Positions 46,064 to 57,951 of a DNA stretch of 64,000 nucleotides are shown here, in pieces. Source of the DNA: Fomes fomentarius (lineage: Eukaryota; Basidiomycota; Agaricomycetes; Polyporales; Polyporaceae); assembly GCA_022606135.1 (NCBI GenBank), contig JABYQN010000010.1, positions 1,984,001 to 2,048,000 on the forward strand. The letters run 5' to 3'. The notes under the pieces are model-generated. The model made no database searches, was not told the DNA's origin, and saw only the letters and a list, made by a program, of their open reading frames with translations. Every line of letters starts with the position of its first letter. The stretch's first letter is position 1. The position numbers and the translations under genes were made by a program.

Positions 46064-48432
46064 ATGTCCTCTATACCAGCTGCAATCCTATCCAGCTCCT
46101 ACCAGTCCGCAACCAGCGTCATAGATGTACTCGAATCCTGTACGTGCACCCACACATTTTGCCCACTATTCCCCAAAACTTAACCCGCTGCACTCCCGCA
46201 GACCGCCGCGCACAAACACAACATTCGGACTTCGTCTCCGGCTCTCTCTCCTCCTCTTCCGCACAGAGCGCCCTCCCGGACCCAGAGGCGATCCACGAGA
46301 TAGAGCAAGAAGAGCAAGACATAGATGATCACTTTCCTCACCCCACTCGCGAACGTCCTCCACCCACTGGCGACGATCCCATCCTCGCAAACATACAGTG
46401 GGACGAGGACTTGACGCCCCTTCCGCCGTTTACTCAATCTCGTCCCTATGAGTCTCGATCAACTCCTACTCTCGCCAGCTCTCGATGGCCGCGAACATCC
46501 TTTGTCCGAGATGAGGACGACCTCCCCACTCCACGTGTAGCTTCAGGAGAGCGTACCCCACTCCTCCTCAAACCCTCTCCCTCCCAAACCTCTCTCGGTC
46601 GTCGTCAGCCCATACGAGTCCAGGACCAAGCTCCCCATTATACCGCCTTGCAACATAGGATATCCTCAGCTAGCGTACGCTCGAAAGCTTCCCTGAAACC
46701 CGCGACGCAAGGCCACAGCACCTTCGCCCAAACGGTCTGTATCCCTTGTCTTACTCGAGTACTTTGTGAACACTCATCAGTCCGTCCAGCTTCTCAATGC
46801 GGTCGCGGTTCTCTTTGGCATCGGCATGCTCTCAGAACCTCTCGCGTTTGCATATGCTGGATGGGTTGGAGGCACCGTCCTCATCATTGGCTACGGCCTC
46901 ATATCTTGCTACACGTGCGTAGGATCAACCTCTTCCGGGTCAGCTTCTAGCGTCTTACAAATGGTGCAGCGCAAAAATCCTTGCGCGTATAGTACTAGAG
47001 GATCCTCATATACGCTCTTATGCAGACATTGGCCGCAAGGCTTTCGGCCCTAGGTCAATGCCGCTCATAAGCACAATATTTGGGTTGGAGCTCTTCACTG
47101 TGACGTTCGTACATACTTGCAAAACTACGCTTATGCACTCCTTGCTGACCTTTACTCTGTCAGTGTTGCCCTCGTCACGCTCTATGCGGACTCGTTACAC
47201 GCAGTCGTTCCGAGATACTCCTCGGACACATACAAAATTCTTGGCCTAGTCGTGTGCGTTGTCCTCCCTCATACCCTCGATGTCACCGCTACTGACGCAC
47301 TTATCGCACAGACTCATACCAGCAGTGCTTATGCCGCTGTCTGTGCTCTCCTACGCTTCCATCATAGGCATATTTTCCCTCATGGCTATCATTGGCATCA
47401 TCCTCTTCGACGGCTTCACCAAGTTCGACAGTCCCGGTAGTCTATGGAGCCCCGCAGACACCAGTCTCGGTGTCGACAGTTTCCAGGAACTCGGCATCGC
47501 GTTCGGTCTCTTCATGGCGGGGGTAAGGGTACTCTCACCTCACCCGGTCTAGAGCTCAATCTTACGAATCCGCAGTTCTCCGGTCACGCTGTCATCCCTA
47601 CACTAGCAAGAGACATGATAGACCCCACGCAGTTTGACGAGATGATCAATTGGGCTTTCGTCATCGCGACTGGCATATATGGATTGCTTGGTGTCGCAGG
47701 ATATATCATGTTTGGCAACTCTGTCAGCGACGAGGCATGTCTTATTCCCTTTGTTCTGCTTTGAATATATTCTAAGTACATGACTTCTGCGTCTAGTTCA
47801 GCGTAGACCTCGTGAAACATAATGTGCACCCTGCACTCAACACCGTCGCACTCTGGGGACTTGTGATCACGCCGCTGTACGTTTTTCGCCCGCCCTCCCT
47901 ACACTTAGACGACACTAACTCTCCGTTTGATCAGGTCAAAATTCGCTCTGACAGCTAGACCGGTATGTCACTCCTTCGCTCCACGTACCATGTACAGCAT
48001 ACTTACCCCACCCGTCAGCTCAACATCACAATTGAGATGCTCCTCGGCATCGACACAGCTGGATCCTCCTCGGGAGACCACGCACACGACCCTGCCCCTA
48101 CCTCCGCCTCTCCCTCTGCTTTCCCATCTTCCTCCCCCCAATCGAGCAAGCCGAACGTGAAAGCACTCTTCGTCGCGCTCGAGCGCACGCTCCTCACCCT
48201 CGTCGCCGTCGCCGTCTCGATCCTCGTGCCCGAGTTCGCGTCGATCATGGCCGTGCTTGGCTCAACGTTCTCCTTCGTGCTGTGCATCATCGGACCCGTG
48301 TCCGCAAAGCTCGCGCTCGAGGGCGGGCTGAGGAGATGTGTTTGGTCAGATGGCGCCCTGTTGGTTGTGAGTACCGGGATGGCGGTGTGGGGGACTGTAT
48401 GTGCGTTTGCGAGCGCTGCGCCTGCGCCTTGA
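46064..48432 (+). CDS. AVT1: Vacuolar amino-acid transporter, Avt1-like (AAAP family)
   Basis: This transporter likely moves neutral amino acids across the vacuolar membrane by proton antiport. There are about ten exons. A long hydrophilic cytosolic N terminus (EIEQEEQDIDDHFPHP, SGERTPLLLKPSPSQTSL) precedes the AAAP core. The core reads LLNAVAVLFGIGMLSEPLAF, AYAGWVGGTVLIIGYGLIS, AKILARIVLEDPHIRSYADI and SMPLISTIFGLELFTV. It continues with SVALVTLYADSLHAVV, VLMPLSVLSYASIIGIFSL, FSGHAVIPTLARDM (family signature) and INWAFVIATGIYGLLGVAGY. After an acidic/Ser loop, the last helices are LLTLVAVAVSILVPEF and TFSFVLCIIGPVSAKLAL. The GIGMLS motif and the FSGHAVIP loop identify the Avt1 subgroup. The start is ATG 46064, and the stop TGA is at 48430-48432. 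It is divergent from the lipase. Confidence 0.88.
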
Positions 48433-48960
48433 GTGGTGGGCACTGGTCGACGATGGGGTCTCGGGGTGGACATGATTTGCATAGACGTAGAGGTTACTTC
48501 GTTCGTGAGTTGGCTGGTGAATATTATATAAGATGTCCGAGAATTACGACTTCCGTAGATGTTCGATTTTCGTAGATGCTCCCTGTATCATTGATTGGTG
48601 GCAGATCCCGCTGTATCGACTGCGTTACCATCTGAGTCACAGTGTTAGAGACGCCGAATTGGATTACGTAAGCGATTGCGAGGACGAGTCACGCACGTGT
48701 CTACCAGGTCGGACAGTGCTCGTTCGCTAACTCTATCTCTTCTCTTGCACTCAACCACGTCCTTGCACGCAGTTGACCATGTTCTGAGTGCTCGTCAGCC
48801 GCCCCGCTTAGCCTAGACGACGTCCGGAATCGTGCATTCCCTTAGCCTCCTCTATTCCTCCCAAGTAACACAACATGATTACTCGAATATCGGCTTAAAC
48901 CCGCCCACTCTCCCAATTCCATCCTGCGAAACAACGATAAAGTAGCAAACACCAGTACCC
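48433..48960. other. Intergenic with first copy of a short dispersed repeat
   Basis: This contains the AVT1 3' UTR and the upstream region of the GTPBP1-like gene. A roughly 50-base segment at about 48,568-48,618 recurs imperfectly at about 50,988-51,030 (see the repeat entries). No gene is recognised. Confidence 0.45.
48568..48618 (+). repeat. Short dispersed direct repeat, copy 1
   Basis: TTTCGTAGATGCTCCCT (48568-48584) is identical to 50988-51004. Both are followed by a related GATCC-CGCTGTA-C/T-CGA block. The copies lie on either side of the GTPBP1-like gene in the same orientation. Origin unknown: it could be a shared 3' UTR or promoter element, or a transposon footprint. Confidence 0.6.
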
Positions 48961-50482
48961 ATGTTTGGTGAGCACGAGTCAGAAAGCCCGCGCGTACCCA
49001 GTCCGTGGGACCTCTTCCTCCCTTCCCCGCCCAATCTCTCCAGCGCCGCGGCCTCGCCCCAATCCTTGCCCCAGCTGGAGAACGGCGTACCCAAACTCGC
49101 ACCCGAGATCGAGGAGGTGCGCATTTACATGTTCTATTCGCTCTCACCCATTCCGACGCCCATCACAGGGCAACATCGAGTACAAGCTAAAGCTTACCAA
49201 CATATCCAACGCTCGCTTCGCACGGCTTGTCACCCAGCTGAAATGGCGTTTGCTTGAAGGCGGCGGACAAGCTTACTACGAGCTCGGCGTCGCCGACACT
49301 GGCGCGCTCATTGGCCTCGCGCGCGCAGACCTCGAAGCCTCGCTCGAGACCCTCGAGATGATGGCGGGCGAGATCGGCGCGTCCGTTATCGTCGTGAAGG
49401 AGATCGAGGTCCCACCGGCCGTCGCCGCGCTCGCCGACAAGGACAGTGGCTACACCAACCCAGACACGGGCGAATGGACGCGCAAGATGCGGCGGCGGCC
49501 CCAGCTCACCGGAGGTGACTGCTCGACTTCCGCAACGTCGAGCACTACCACCGAAGTTGAGACCGAGACCGACTTCTCGCCGGCCGAATACACCGACATT
49601 GACGACATCGCATGTTCCCTCTCAACCCCAGGCATAGCCACGCCCGCGCCGACGTCTGGGTCAGCTTACACGGCTATCGTGCACCGCCCAATACGCACCA
49701 ACCCCTCGCGCCCGACTGCTCAATCATCGCCCTACATCGCGCCTCTAGACGACGATCTCGCGCTCTTCTCCATGGAGCCCGAGCCCGCTTTCGCCTCCGA
49801 CGAGCATCTCTCTATCTCTGGAACCACGGCCGACGACGAGTTCGACACCAATCTTGGCTTCGACCTCGGCGCACGCCGTTCCTCCTACGCCGGGCTGGAA
49901 ATATCCGCCGTATACAAGCCGCGTCCCGTCCGCCACCGCGCACGGGCCACTCCCGCTCCGACGCCGGGGAGGCACGGCAAGCGGCTCAGCAAGCCTAAGG
50001 AGAAGAAGGTACACCCATGGCACGGCCCAGGCGGGGGCGCGACCGTGAAGCGCGTCGAGAGCGAGCTGACCAAGGAGGAGAAAGCCATGCAGCGCCGTCT
50101 CGCGCGGGACAAGAAGCGCGAAGAGAAGCGGAACGCGCTCATCTCTCTCGCGTCCGTGCAGACCGAAGCCAGCATCTCTCCCGCAGCCTCTCCCCCGGAT
50201 GAGCTCGCCGCAGCCGTGGATACACTAGGGGAGGAGACTGATGCACTCGTGCACGGAATGGAAGAGCCCCATGCGGGGGTGGACGAGTCTCCGGTAATTG
50301 AGGTTCGGCCGCTCGCGGACGACATCACGAACACGGTCGACGTGCAGGCGTCCGAGCGCGAGGACGCTGCTCTTGCCAATGGCATTGTGAAGGAGCCGAG
50401 GCTGATCGTAGAGGCGCTCGTAGTGCGCAAGATGTCGATCGAGGAGGCGACGCTGGACTTCAGCCGGCTAGCGTTGATATGA
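48961..50482 (+). CDS. GTPBP1/GTPBP2-type N-terminal domain protein lacking the GTPase domain
   Basis: Two exons (48961-49116, 49169-50482) encode 489 residues. After a Ser/Pro N terminus, the block from GNIEYKLKL through RFARLVTQLKWRLLEGGGQA, YYELGVADTGALIGL, and LETLEMMAGEIGASVIVVKE closely resembles the region preceding the GTPase domain in GTPBP1/GTPBP2. In that family it is followed by a translational GTPase. Here no P-loop (GxxxxGK), DxxG or NKxD appears. Instead there is a disordered acidic/Ser region, then a basic patch KKVHPWHGPGGG and a Lys/Arg-rich helix (MQRRLARDKKREEKRN). The function is unknown. It may modulate ribosome-associated GTPases, which is inference. The start ATG at 48961 is clear, and the stop TGA is at 50480-50482. 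Confidence 0.8.
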
Positions 50483-51166
50483 GTCTCGACGATATTCGTG
50501 AATCTGGATCCGCTGTCTGTGTTATTTCTTCTCTTCATCTTTTTCTATGTGTTTTTGATTTTTCACTTGTGTTACTCGCATGTGCGGGTTGGGTTGTACG
50601 ATAGATGGACCTAGACCTGTTTCTGTATCTTCGAGTTCGGACTTAGTGCTCCCCCGTGACATGACATACCATACACGAAACAAGCCTCTTTTTCGCAGGG
50701 TGTCGCTACGATTATGACCCCGTGGCGTATTACAGTCTTCTCCATACGTCCCAACTTCCGGCTACAATTTAGATTGAGAGAGTACTTCCCAACGGTGCAA
50801 TATATGGCGATGCCCCTTAGCTCGGACAATCGGGTGTACCTCTATTTAGCATCGCTCATGGAACAGTGAAATATCTGTCTATGCGATCGTCTGCATGGAG
50901 TGGTCCACGAGGCGGCCAGTGAAGGCAAAGTCCGAGGATGGTTAGTGTGTTGAGTCAAGGCTGGATACGATACTCGGGACCCACGACTTTCGTAGATGCT
51001 CCCTCGCTCTTCCGGATCCGCTGTACCGAGTAAGTATTATGGACCGGCACTGCTTCTCTTTCCTGTTGCATGTTCGAGCTCTATTCATGCGTGAGCGTCG
51101 GTCGACCAGCAGCAAACAGCGCGATTGATCTGGCGGGATCTAGGTCATAGTCTTACAACATGGCGA
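50483..51166. other. Convergent intergenic with second repeat copy
   Basis: This contains the 3' ends of the GTPBP1-like gene (plus strand) and eIF3k (minus strand). It holds copy 2 of the short dispersed repeat. No coding frame with recognisable content is present. Confidence 0.45.
50988..51030 (+). repeat. Short dispersed direct repeat, copy 2
   Basis: It shares the 17-base core TTTCGTAGATGCTCCCT with copy 1 at 48568, then an approximately matching GGATCCGCTGTACCGA. Same orientation, 2.4 kb apart. Confidence 0.6.
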
Positions 51167-52315
51167 CTAAACTACAGCAGGTACAACAGGAAGCGACGTC
51201 TGCGCGGCGTGCGCAATTACTTTTACGAGCTCTACAGGTGGACAGACGAGCATATCAGCGATCAGTGAGATTGAGAGGAGATGGTGAGAATGAGAGGAGA
51301 TGGTGAGAATGAGAGGGGATGGTCAGGCAGAAGAGGGACGTACGGGGCAGCTGGATATTTTCTTGGACGACTGTCGACTCGATCTGGTTATCCGGGTTTG
51401 GCGGGATGGCGACGTCGCCTGTCGACTCATCCAACGTCCAGCCAAGCTTCTCAACATACGCCTTCAGGTCGGGGCCTGGCAATGCCATGTCATCACAGCG
51501 GCAGTCAACACCTCAATTAAATCCCGGCATGCTTCAGAAAGCTTGACAGAGGACGATGGGTACATACCCGAGAGATCCAGATACGTCCCTAGCCGTTCGG
51601 TCCCAATGCTCGTGAACGCAGCCTTGACCGCCCGGACGGCAACGCCCCTCACGGCGTCCTCAAAGCCCACGCACTCGACGGTGTAGTTGTCCCGCAGGTT
51701 CTCAACGTCGTCGCTGCGGTACAGAGCCCAGAACGCCGGGAAGCGGCACTGCTGGAGCAGCCCGTGCAGCGTGGTGAGTATCGGGAGGAGCGCGGGGAGC
51801 GGGTCCGGCTCGTCGCTGTTCGGAGGGGGACCCGGGCGATCGTCGAGGAGGGAGATGCAGAGAGAGAAGTCGGGGAAGGGCGTTGCGGCGAGGGCTTTGA
51901 TGAGGATGTTGATCACGACGTCGGGGTTGTAGAGATCGGGGTTGAATTGATACCTGCAGACAAGAGGGCAGGTTAGCTACTTGATGCTGTAGGGGAAAGG
52001 CTCATGCAGTGGATGGGTATGAGCACGAAGGATGGTATGAGGAGAACAGGGGAGTGGCGGAAGGCCCGGGAGTAACGCACAATTTTAGTATGGCAAGGTT
52101 CGCGAGACAGTCATACTCCTCGCTCCGGATCTGGTGGTAGAGGTAGTCCTCGAGGATGCTCACGTTTGAGGGGTTGTAACGGTCTATCCAGAGAGGCTTG
52201 GGTTTAGCGAAAAATACATCTCCGAGGCGAAGTGTGACGCACCGACACCGGAGACCAGGGTCTCAATCAGAGGTGGCCGAGTAGGAGGAGATGCCCAGTT
52301 CGTTGCTGAAGTCAT
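51167..52315 (-). CDS. eIF3k: Eukaryotic translation initiation factor 3 subunit K
   Basis: eIF3k is a peripheral subunit of the eIF3 complex on the 40S ribosome. The N terminus MTSATNWASPPTRPPLIETL, then VSGV|DRYNPSNVSILEDYLYHQI, LANLAILKLYQFNPDLYNPD and INILIKALAATPFPDFSLCI are family hallmarks. The PCI-like second half follows (FPAFWALYRSD, LRDNYTVECVGFEDAVRGVA, then DLKAYVEKLGWTLDESTGDV and PDNQIESTVVQENIQLPQ), and the last exon (51231-51167) ends LVKVIAHAAQTSLPVVPAVV. There are five introns with GT-AG borders, the last carrying a small minisatellite. The start is the ATG at 52315. The product is about 240-250 residues, the usual size. Some filamentous fungi keep eIF3k while budding yeast lacks it. 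Confidence 0.93.
51272..51327. repeat. 19-bp minisatellite in the last eIF3k intron
   Basis: There are three tandem units of TGAGAGGAGATGGTGAGAA: two exact (51272-51290, 51291-51309) and one diverged and shortened (51310-51327). It lies entirely in the 112-nt intron 51232-51343, making that intron about twice the local norm. Confidence 0.85.
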
Positions 52316-52617
52316 TTCTAGTCGTTATACAAGTTTCTAGGCAGTAGCAAGAGCAGCAGGAGGACTGGACGTTGGAAGCAGGATGCAAGATGCAGGAAAT
52401 TTACTAAGCGCCCATAATAGAGTCTATGCAGCGTGACACGGCGCGCGTACACTCGAGCCTCTTAAGTACACATATATACCTGATTGGTGCGATAGAATTC
52501 GCGAAGCATGGATACGTCGTGTTTAACTAGCGCAAGAGTGGTATAAATCAGGGAACAACAACATAGTCCAATGACCATTAAGTACACCCCATATAAGTTG
52601 GGCATCCATATACTAAT
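52316..52617. other. Spacer eIF3k promoter / permease 3' end
   Basis: About 300 bases between two minus-strand genes. It contains AT-rich CACATATATACC at about 52470, roughly 155 bases upstream of the eIF3k start, and no gene. Confidence 0.4.
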
Positions 52618-54673
52618 CTACTCGTCCTTCTTAACGTGGACAAACACATTCCTCGTCCAGCCATCCTCCCCAATGACAGTCTCCTTCTTGAGCGTATATC
52701 CACCAAGCCATGGCAGGACCTTTGACCACACGACCCAGTACAAACCTCCTGCAAGGAGCACACCAGTTCCGACGAGACAGTGGAGGTAGTAGGGCAGGCT
52801 CTCATAGACGTTCTGGCCGTTCTCGGGAGGGATGTACGGCGCAATGACGAGGTAGATGTTCGAAAGAAGGAAGAAGACGGTGACGGGAAGGGTTGCCCTG
52901 ATGGGCGGGTTCCAGTTGTATGCTTCGCGGTTGAAGTACAACCAAACCAGGCCCGCAGACACGAAAGCGCTGATAACATCATACAGATTAGTTCTCCCGC
53001 ATCGCGTCAAACGCAAATAGTTGAGATGTACTCACTTGATGATGGCTAGAGGGTAGGAGACAACATTGAGGACTGCCAGAAACGTTGTCAGTCAACGTTA
53101 CCAGGCGGTCCGGGTGACACGACTTACTGAAGTTGTACGCATCACCTGGGGGAGGCGCGAGGATGATCACGAGCGATACAACCCAGTGCTCAAAAAGTCC
53201 AGCGAGGGGGGCATTGAAGGGCTTGTTGCTGGCCCAGAGGCGAGAATACGGGAGGATACCCTCACGACCAAGCTCCTGCACGAGACGGCCATGGGAGAAG
53301 ATGACAGATAGAACGTTGCCAAAGGCGGATAAGGCCACGAAGACACTGAGTGCACGCTCGGCCTTGACTCCGAAGACATTGCGAAAGAAAGACGCGGCGA
53401 CAATACGACCGCTCGTGGCAATCTCTTCGCGCGAGACTGCAGCGAAGTAGGCTTCAGGGAAACAAACTACATCAGCAACACCCATGAATGATTGTGTTTC
53501 GTGAGGAGCTCACAGATGTTGACAAGCATGTACAGGATACCTACGACGATGATTGCAGTAGGAGCTGCAATCTTGAGTGTCCGGACAGGATTCTTCATCT
53601 CGCTCATGGCGTAGTTTGCGTTCGAATACCCGATGTAGGACCAGATAACGTTGTACAATGCTGTTACCACACCATACGAAGAGCCCGTGGTGCCTTCAAA
53701 CGCGTGCGAGAAATTATGGGGCTTCTCGACTTTGAGATGACCTCCGAGAGCTGCCCAGCCAGCAACGATGATGATGAGAATGATGATGAACTTGATCACG
53801 CCAAGGAAGTTTTGCAAGCGCAGTCCCCACTATGAACGGGAACGTCAGGTTCAAGTACGGTGACATTGATCCTCGATGCACTTACCTTAAGTGCAAGACC
53901 GTGTACGAGGAAGGCAGCAGTAATGCAAGCAAGACCCACGCCTCGTTGATTCCAACGGTCAACTTCGACCTAAGGATAGATGTTAGGGGTGCGATTCCAA
54001 GTCGTGATAACGGCAGACGTGCTCACGTTTGCGGCATGAAGAATATACTCTCCGAAGACAACACTATTTGATGCTGCCCAACCTAATGTCACGGCAAATG
54101 TCAGACATTCTTCTTGCAATGGTGGATACGTGTGAGATACCTAGGAGGATGACATTGCCAGCCTGTCAACGGACATTCAGCGATCCATCTACGTCATCGA
54201 TCAAGTGTTATGAGGACGGACGTAGAAAGCTGTGGCCAGGTGCTTGGGCTTGGTGTAGACGAACTCAAGGTAGTTTTTCTCTCCGCCGTTTCTGGGGAGG
54301 CCGGTTCCGAATTCGAGGTAGACAGCCATACCGGCCGCCGCGATGAGCATACCGGCAACCCAGATGAAAAGCGCCAATCCGACGCTACCACTCAGGGAAA
54401 CGATGCTACTTGGCGTAGCAAAGATACCAGTACCAATCATCCTGTACAAAGGATGGCGTCGGTGTGTGATGGCATGTATCCATTTGCAAGGAAAACGCAC
54501 CGATTGAAAATAAGGAAGATGGCACTAACGACTCCGATGGTTCTCCGGGACTCCGAGGTCTGGTACGCATTGTCGTCGGCAGTTGCTTCTAGTGAAGAAG
54601 ATTCGTCGTGTAGCTTCCCACGCGGTTCTGCTGCGAAAGAAGCCGCGCTTTTTTCCTGCGGGGGTTCAACCAT
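52618..54673 (-). CDS. Amino-acid permease, high-affinity methionine permease (Mup1)-like, APC superfamily
   Basis: This is a plasma-membrane amino-acid transporter of the Mup1/LAT branch. The N terminus MVEPPQEKSAASFAAEPRG is hydrophilic. Membrane segments follow in the APC order: RTIGVVSAIFLIFNR, MIGTGIFATPSSIVSLSG (helix 1 GTGIF motif), GLALFIWVAGMLIAAAGMAV, and EFGTGLPRNGGEKNYLEFVY (Mup1 signature). Then come LQNFLGVIKFIIILIIIVAG, VVTALYNVIWSYIGYSNANY, MKNPVRTLKIAAPTAIIVVG, FVALSAFGNVLSVIFSHGR, ELGREGILPYSRLWASNKPF and two C-terminal helices ending at VFVHVKKDE. There are about nine introns. The start is ATG 54673, and the stop is at 52618-52620. Substrate choice among methionine, cysteine and other neutral amino acids cannot be read from sequence. 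Confidence 0.86.
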
Positions 54674-55180
54674 GTCTGGGAGGCAATGGGAAGGGCGGAA
54701 TGACCGGGATCGGGTCAGTGGCCGGAGAAAGGCTGGTCGAAAAGCGACAGTAGAACGTTGGCGAAAGAAGCGAGGACATGGGAGAACGCTGGACGGTTTA
54801 TGTATTTGCGCTGGTGATGAAAAAGAGTGGGAGGATGTGCAAACTTCTTGAGCAATCCGGGTCAATTGAAGGCGTCATTCACCCAAGCGAGCATCCGAGA
54901 CATTTTGCATGGCTCCGGAGGCACCATCCTCTCGTTTAGCTGGTTTCTAGCCATCATCTTGTGATACTGTGCTCTCCAGCTACCTTCATAACCTCCAAGG
55001 ATATCGCAATAGCAAGGTACAGCTCGGAAACAGAGACGCACAACGGAGGAGCAAAGACAGGAGACGCCCATGATCGGTTCAGCTGGACTCGGAGAAGACG
55101 CGTTCGAACACGTGCTTCTTGACAGCCACCGCCGAGTCCCGACTGTCAGTGTCACTGTGGCTCTCTCCAGGCTCTCTCCG
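54674..55180. promoter_or_regulatory. Divergent promoter region permease / SWD3
   Basis: 507 bases separate the two starts if SWD3 begins at 55181. An in-frame upstream ATG at 55070 could lengthen SWD3 by 37 residues and shorten this region. No clear TATA element is present. Confidence 0.35.
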
Positions 55181-56726
<1,546 letters not shown>

Positions 56727-57951
56727 CATCGCTTGTGCGTACCTGCCTTCGACTAAATCACGCTGCAGCACTGGTTCTCCGTGCTGACTCAGATTTTGTA
56801 GGCACCACGAAAAAAGATCACTGTCCCAAGAAGCGCAGGCACTTGTGGATAGATCATGATCAGTGACATGACTTTTGTAGTTAGTAATATTTCCTTCCTT
56901 GAACAAACTGACGCACTGTTTGTATCATAGCCTGAAACGTATAATCTTACCTCTCGAACTATCATCCGAATGTCGTGGTACACACCAGAAGCTCGCTTTC
57001 GATCTGGCTAAGTAAGAGAGGGTTGATCTGCGTTTCTAAGTGTTCGGAGCTGTGGGACGCGGCGTAGGCTCTAGGTATACACGTGAATCTCGCGTATTGC
57101 GCCGAAGTGGACGGATGGTATCTCATGGCGCCAAGATGCCAGCTTTGAATCGCACATGTCCATCGCTGTCCATCTGTAGACAGCGCTTGCACACGACTTC
57201 GACTCCGAACGGAATATCCATAACAGCATACCGTCGGTCTGTTTGACTGAACGTTAAAAGGTACGTGACCGTGTTTTCTAATCGATGCTTGGTAGAGAGC
57301 TAACAGAGATGACGCTGAGCCTCGCTGACCCAGTCGTTTGCAGCACTACTCACTTCCACTTCTCCGGTATTCTACCCAGGCTCCATTCCGATCGGAGCTC
57401 CCAGCCGAGTCATACCGTCGACTTCCTCATCTCTGACAGATTGACAGGAGTCGGTCTTGTGAGCCCAAGCGTGTGTCATAACGTACCGACTCCAAAGGTG
57501 TATCAGGTATGGCTTCAGTCTTACCTCACAACATGAATCTCACCACTTTTTCTCTCGATTACGCGGACGCTTTCCAATCACAGGTCCTGGGGTTCGCCGT
57601 GTAGCGAGACTCCGATGTGGTACCATGATGTCTTCCTAACTGATACAGTTGAGGCGAACGCACAGCAGCCAGTAACCCTGAGTGGTCCACGACATTTTTC
57701 CAGTTTTGACACTCCTGTGAACACGGCCGTCACCGACCTGACCCCGCTGGCTCGCGCCGCTTATCCCGACAGCCTGAGTACTGAACTCGACAAGGTGATC
57801 TGGCTCTTGTCTTACACAGCGCACAGTCGTAAGACAGGCGAATGCGCGAAAGTCTCATGATTCTGTATATTCTCCTCAGGTATATGAATGCCGCGCTTTC
57901 AGCTTGAGGTGTGCGGAGGATACCTTCTGACCGCTTGTTGTATAATCTACT
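56727..57951. other. 1.2 kb intergenic, no gene recognised
   Basis: Only short, overlapping frames occur, with no family signature. The right part should contain the P450 promoter. No TATA element, repeat or RNA gene is identified. Confidence 0.4.
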
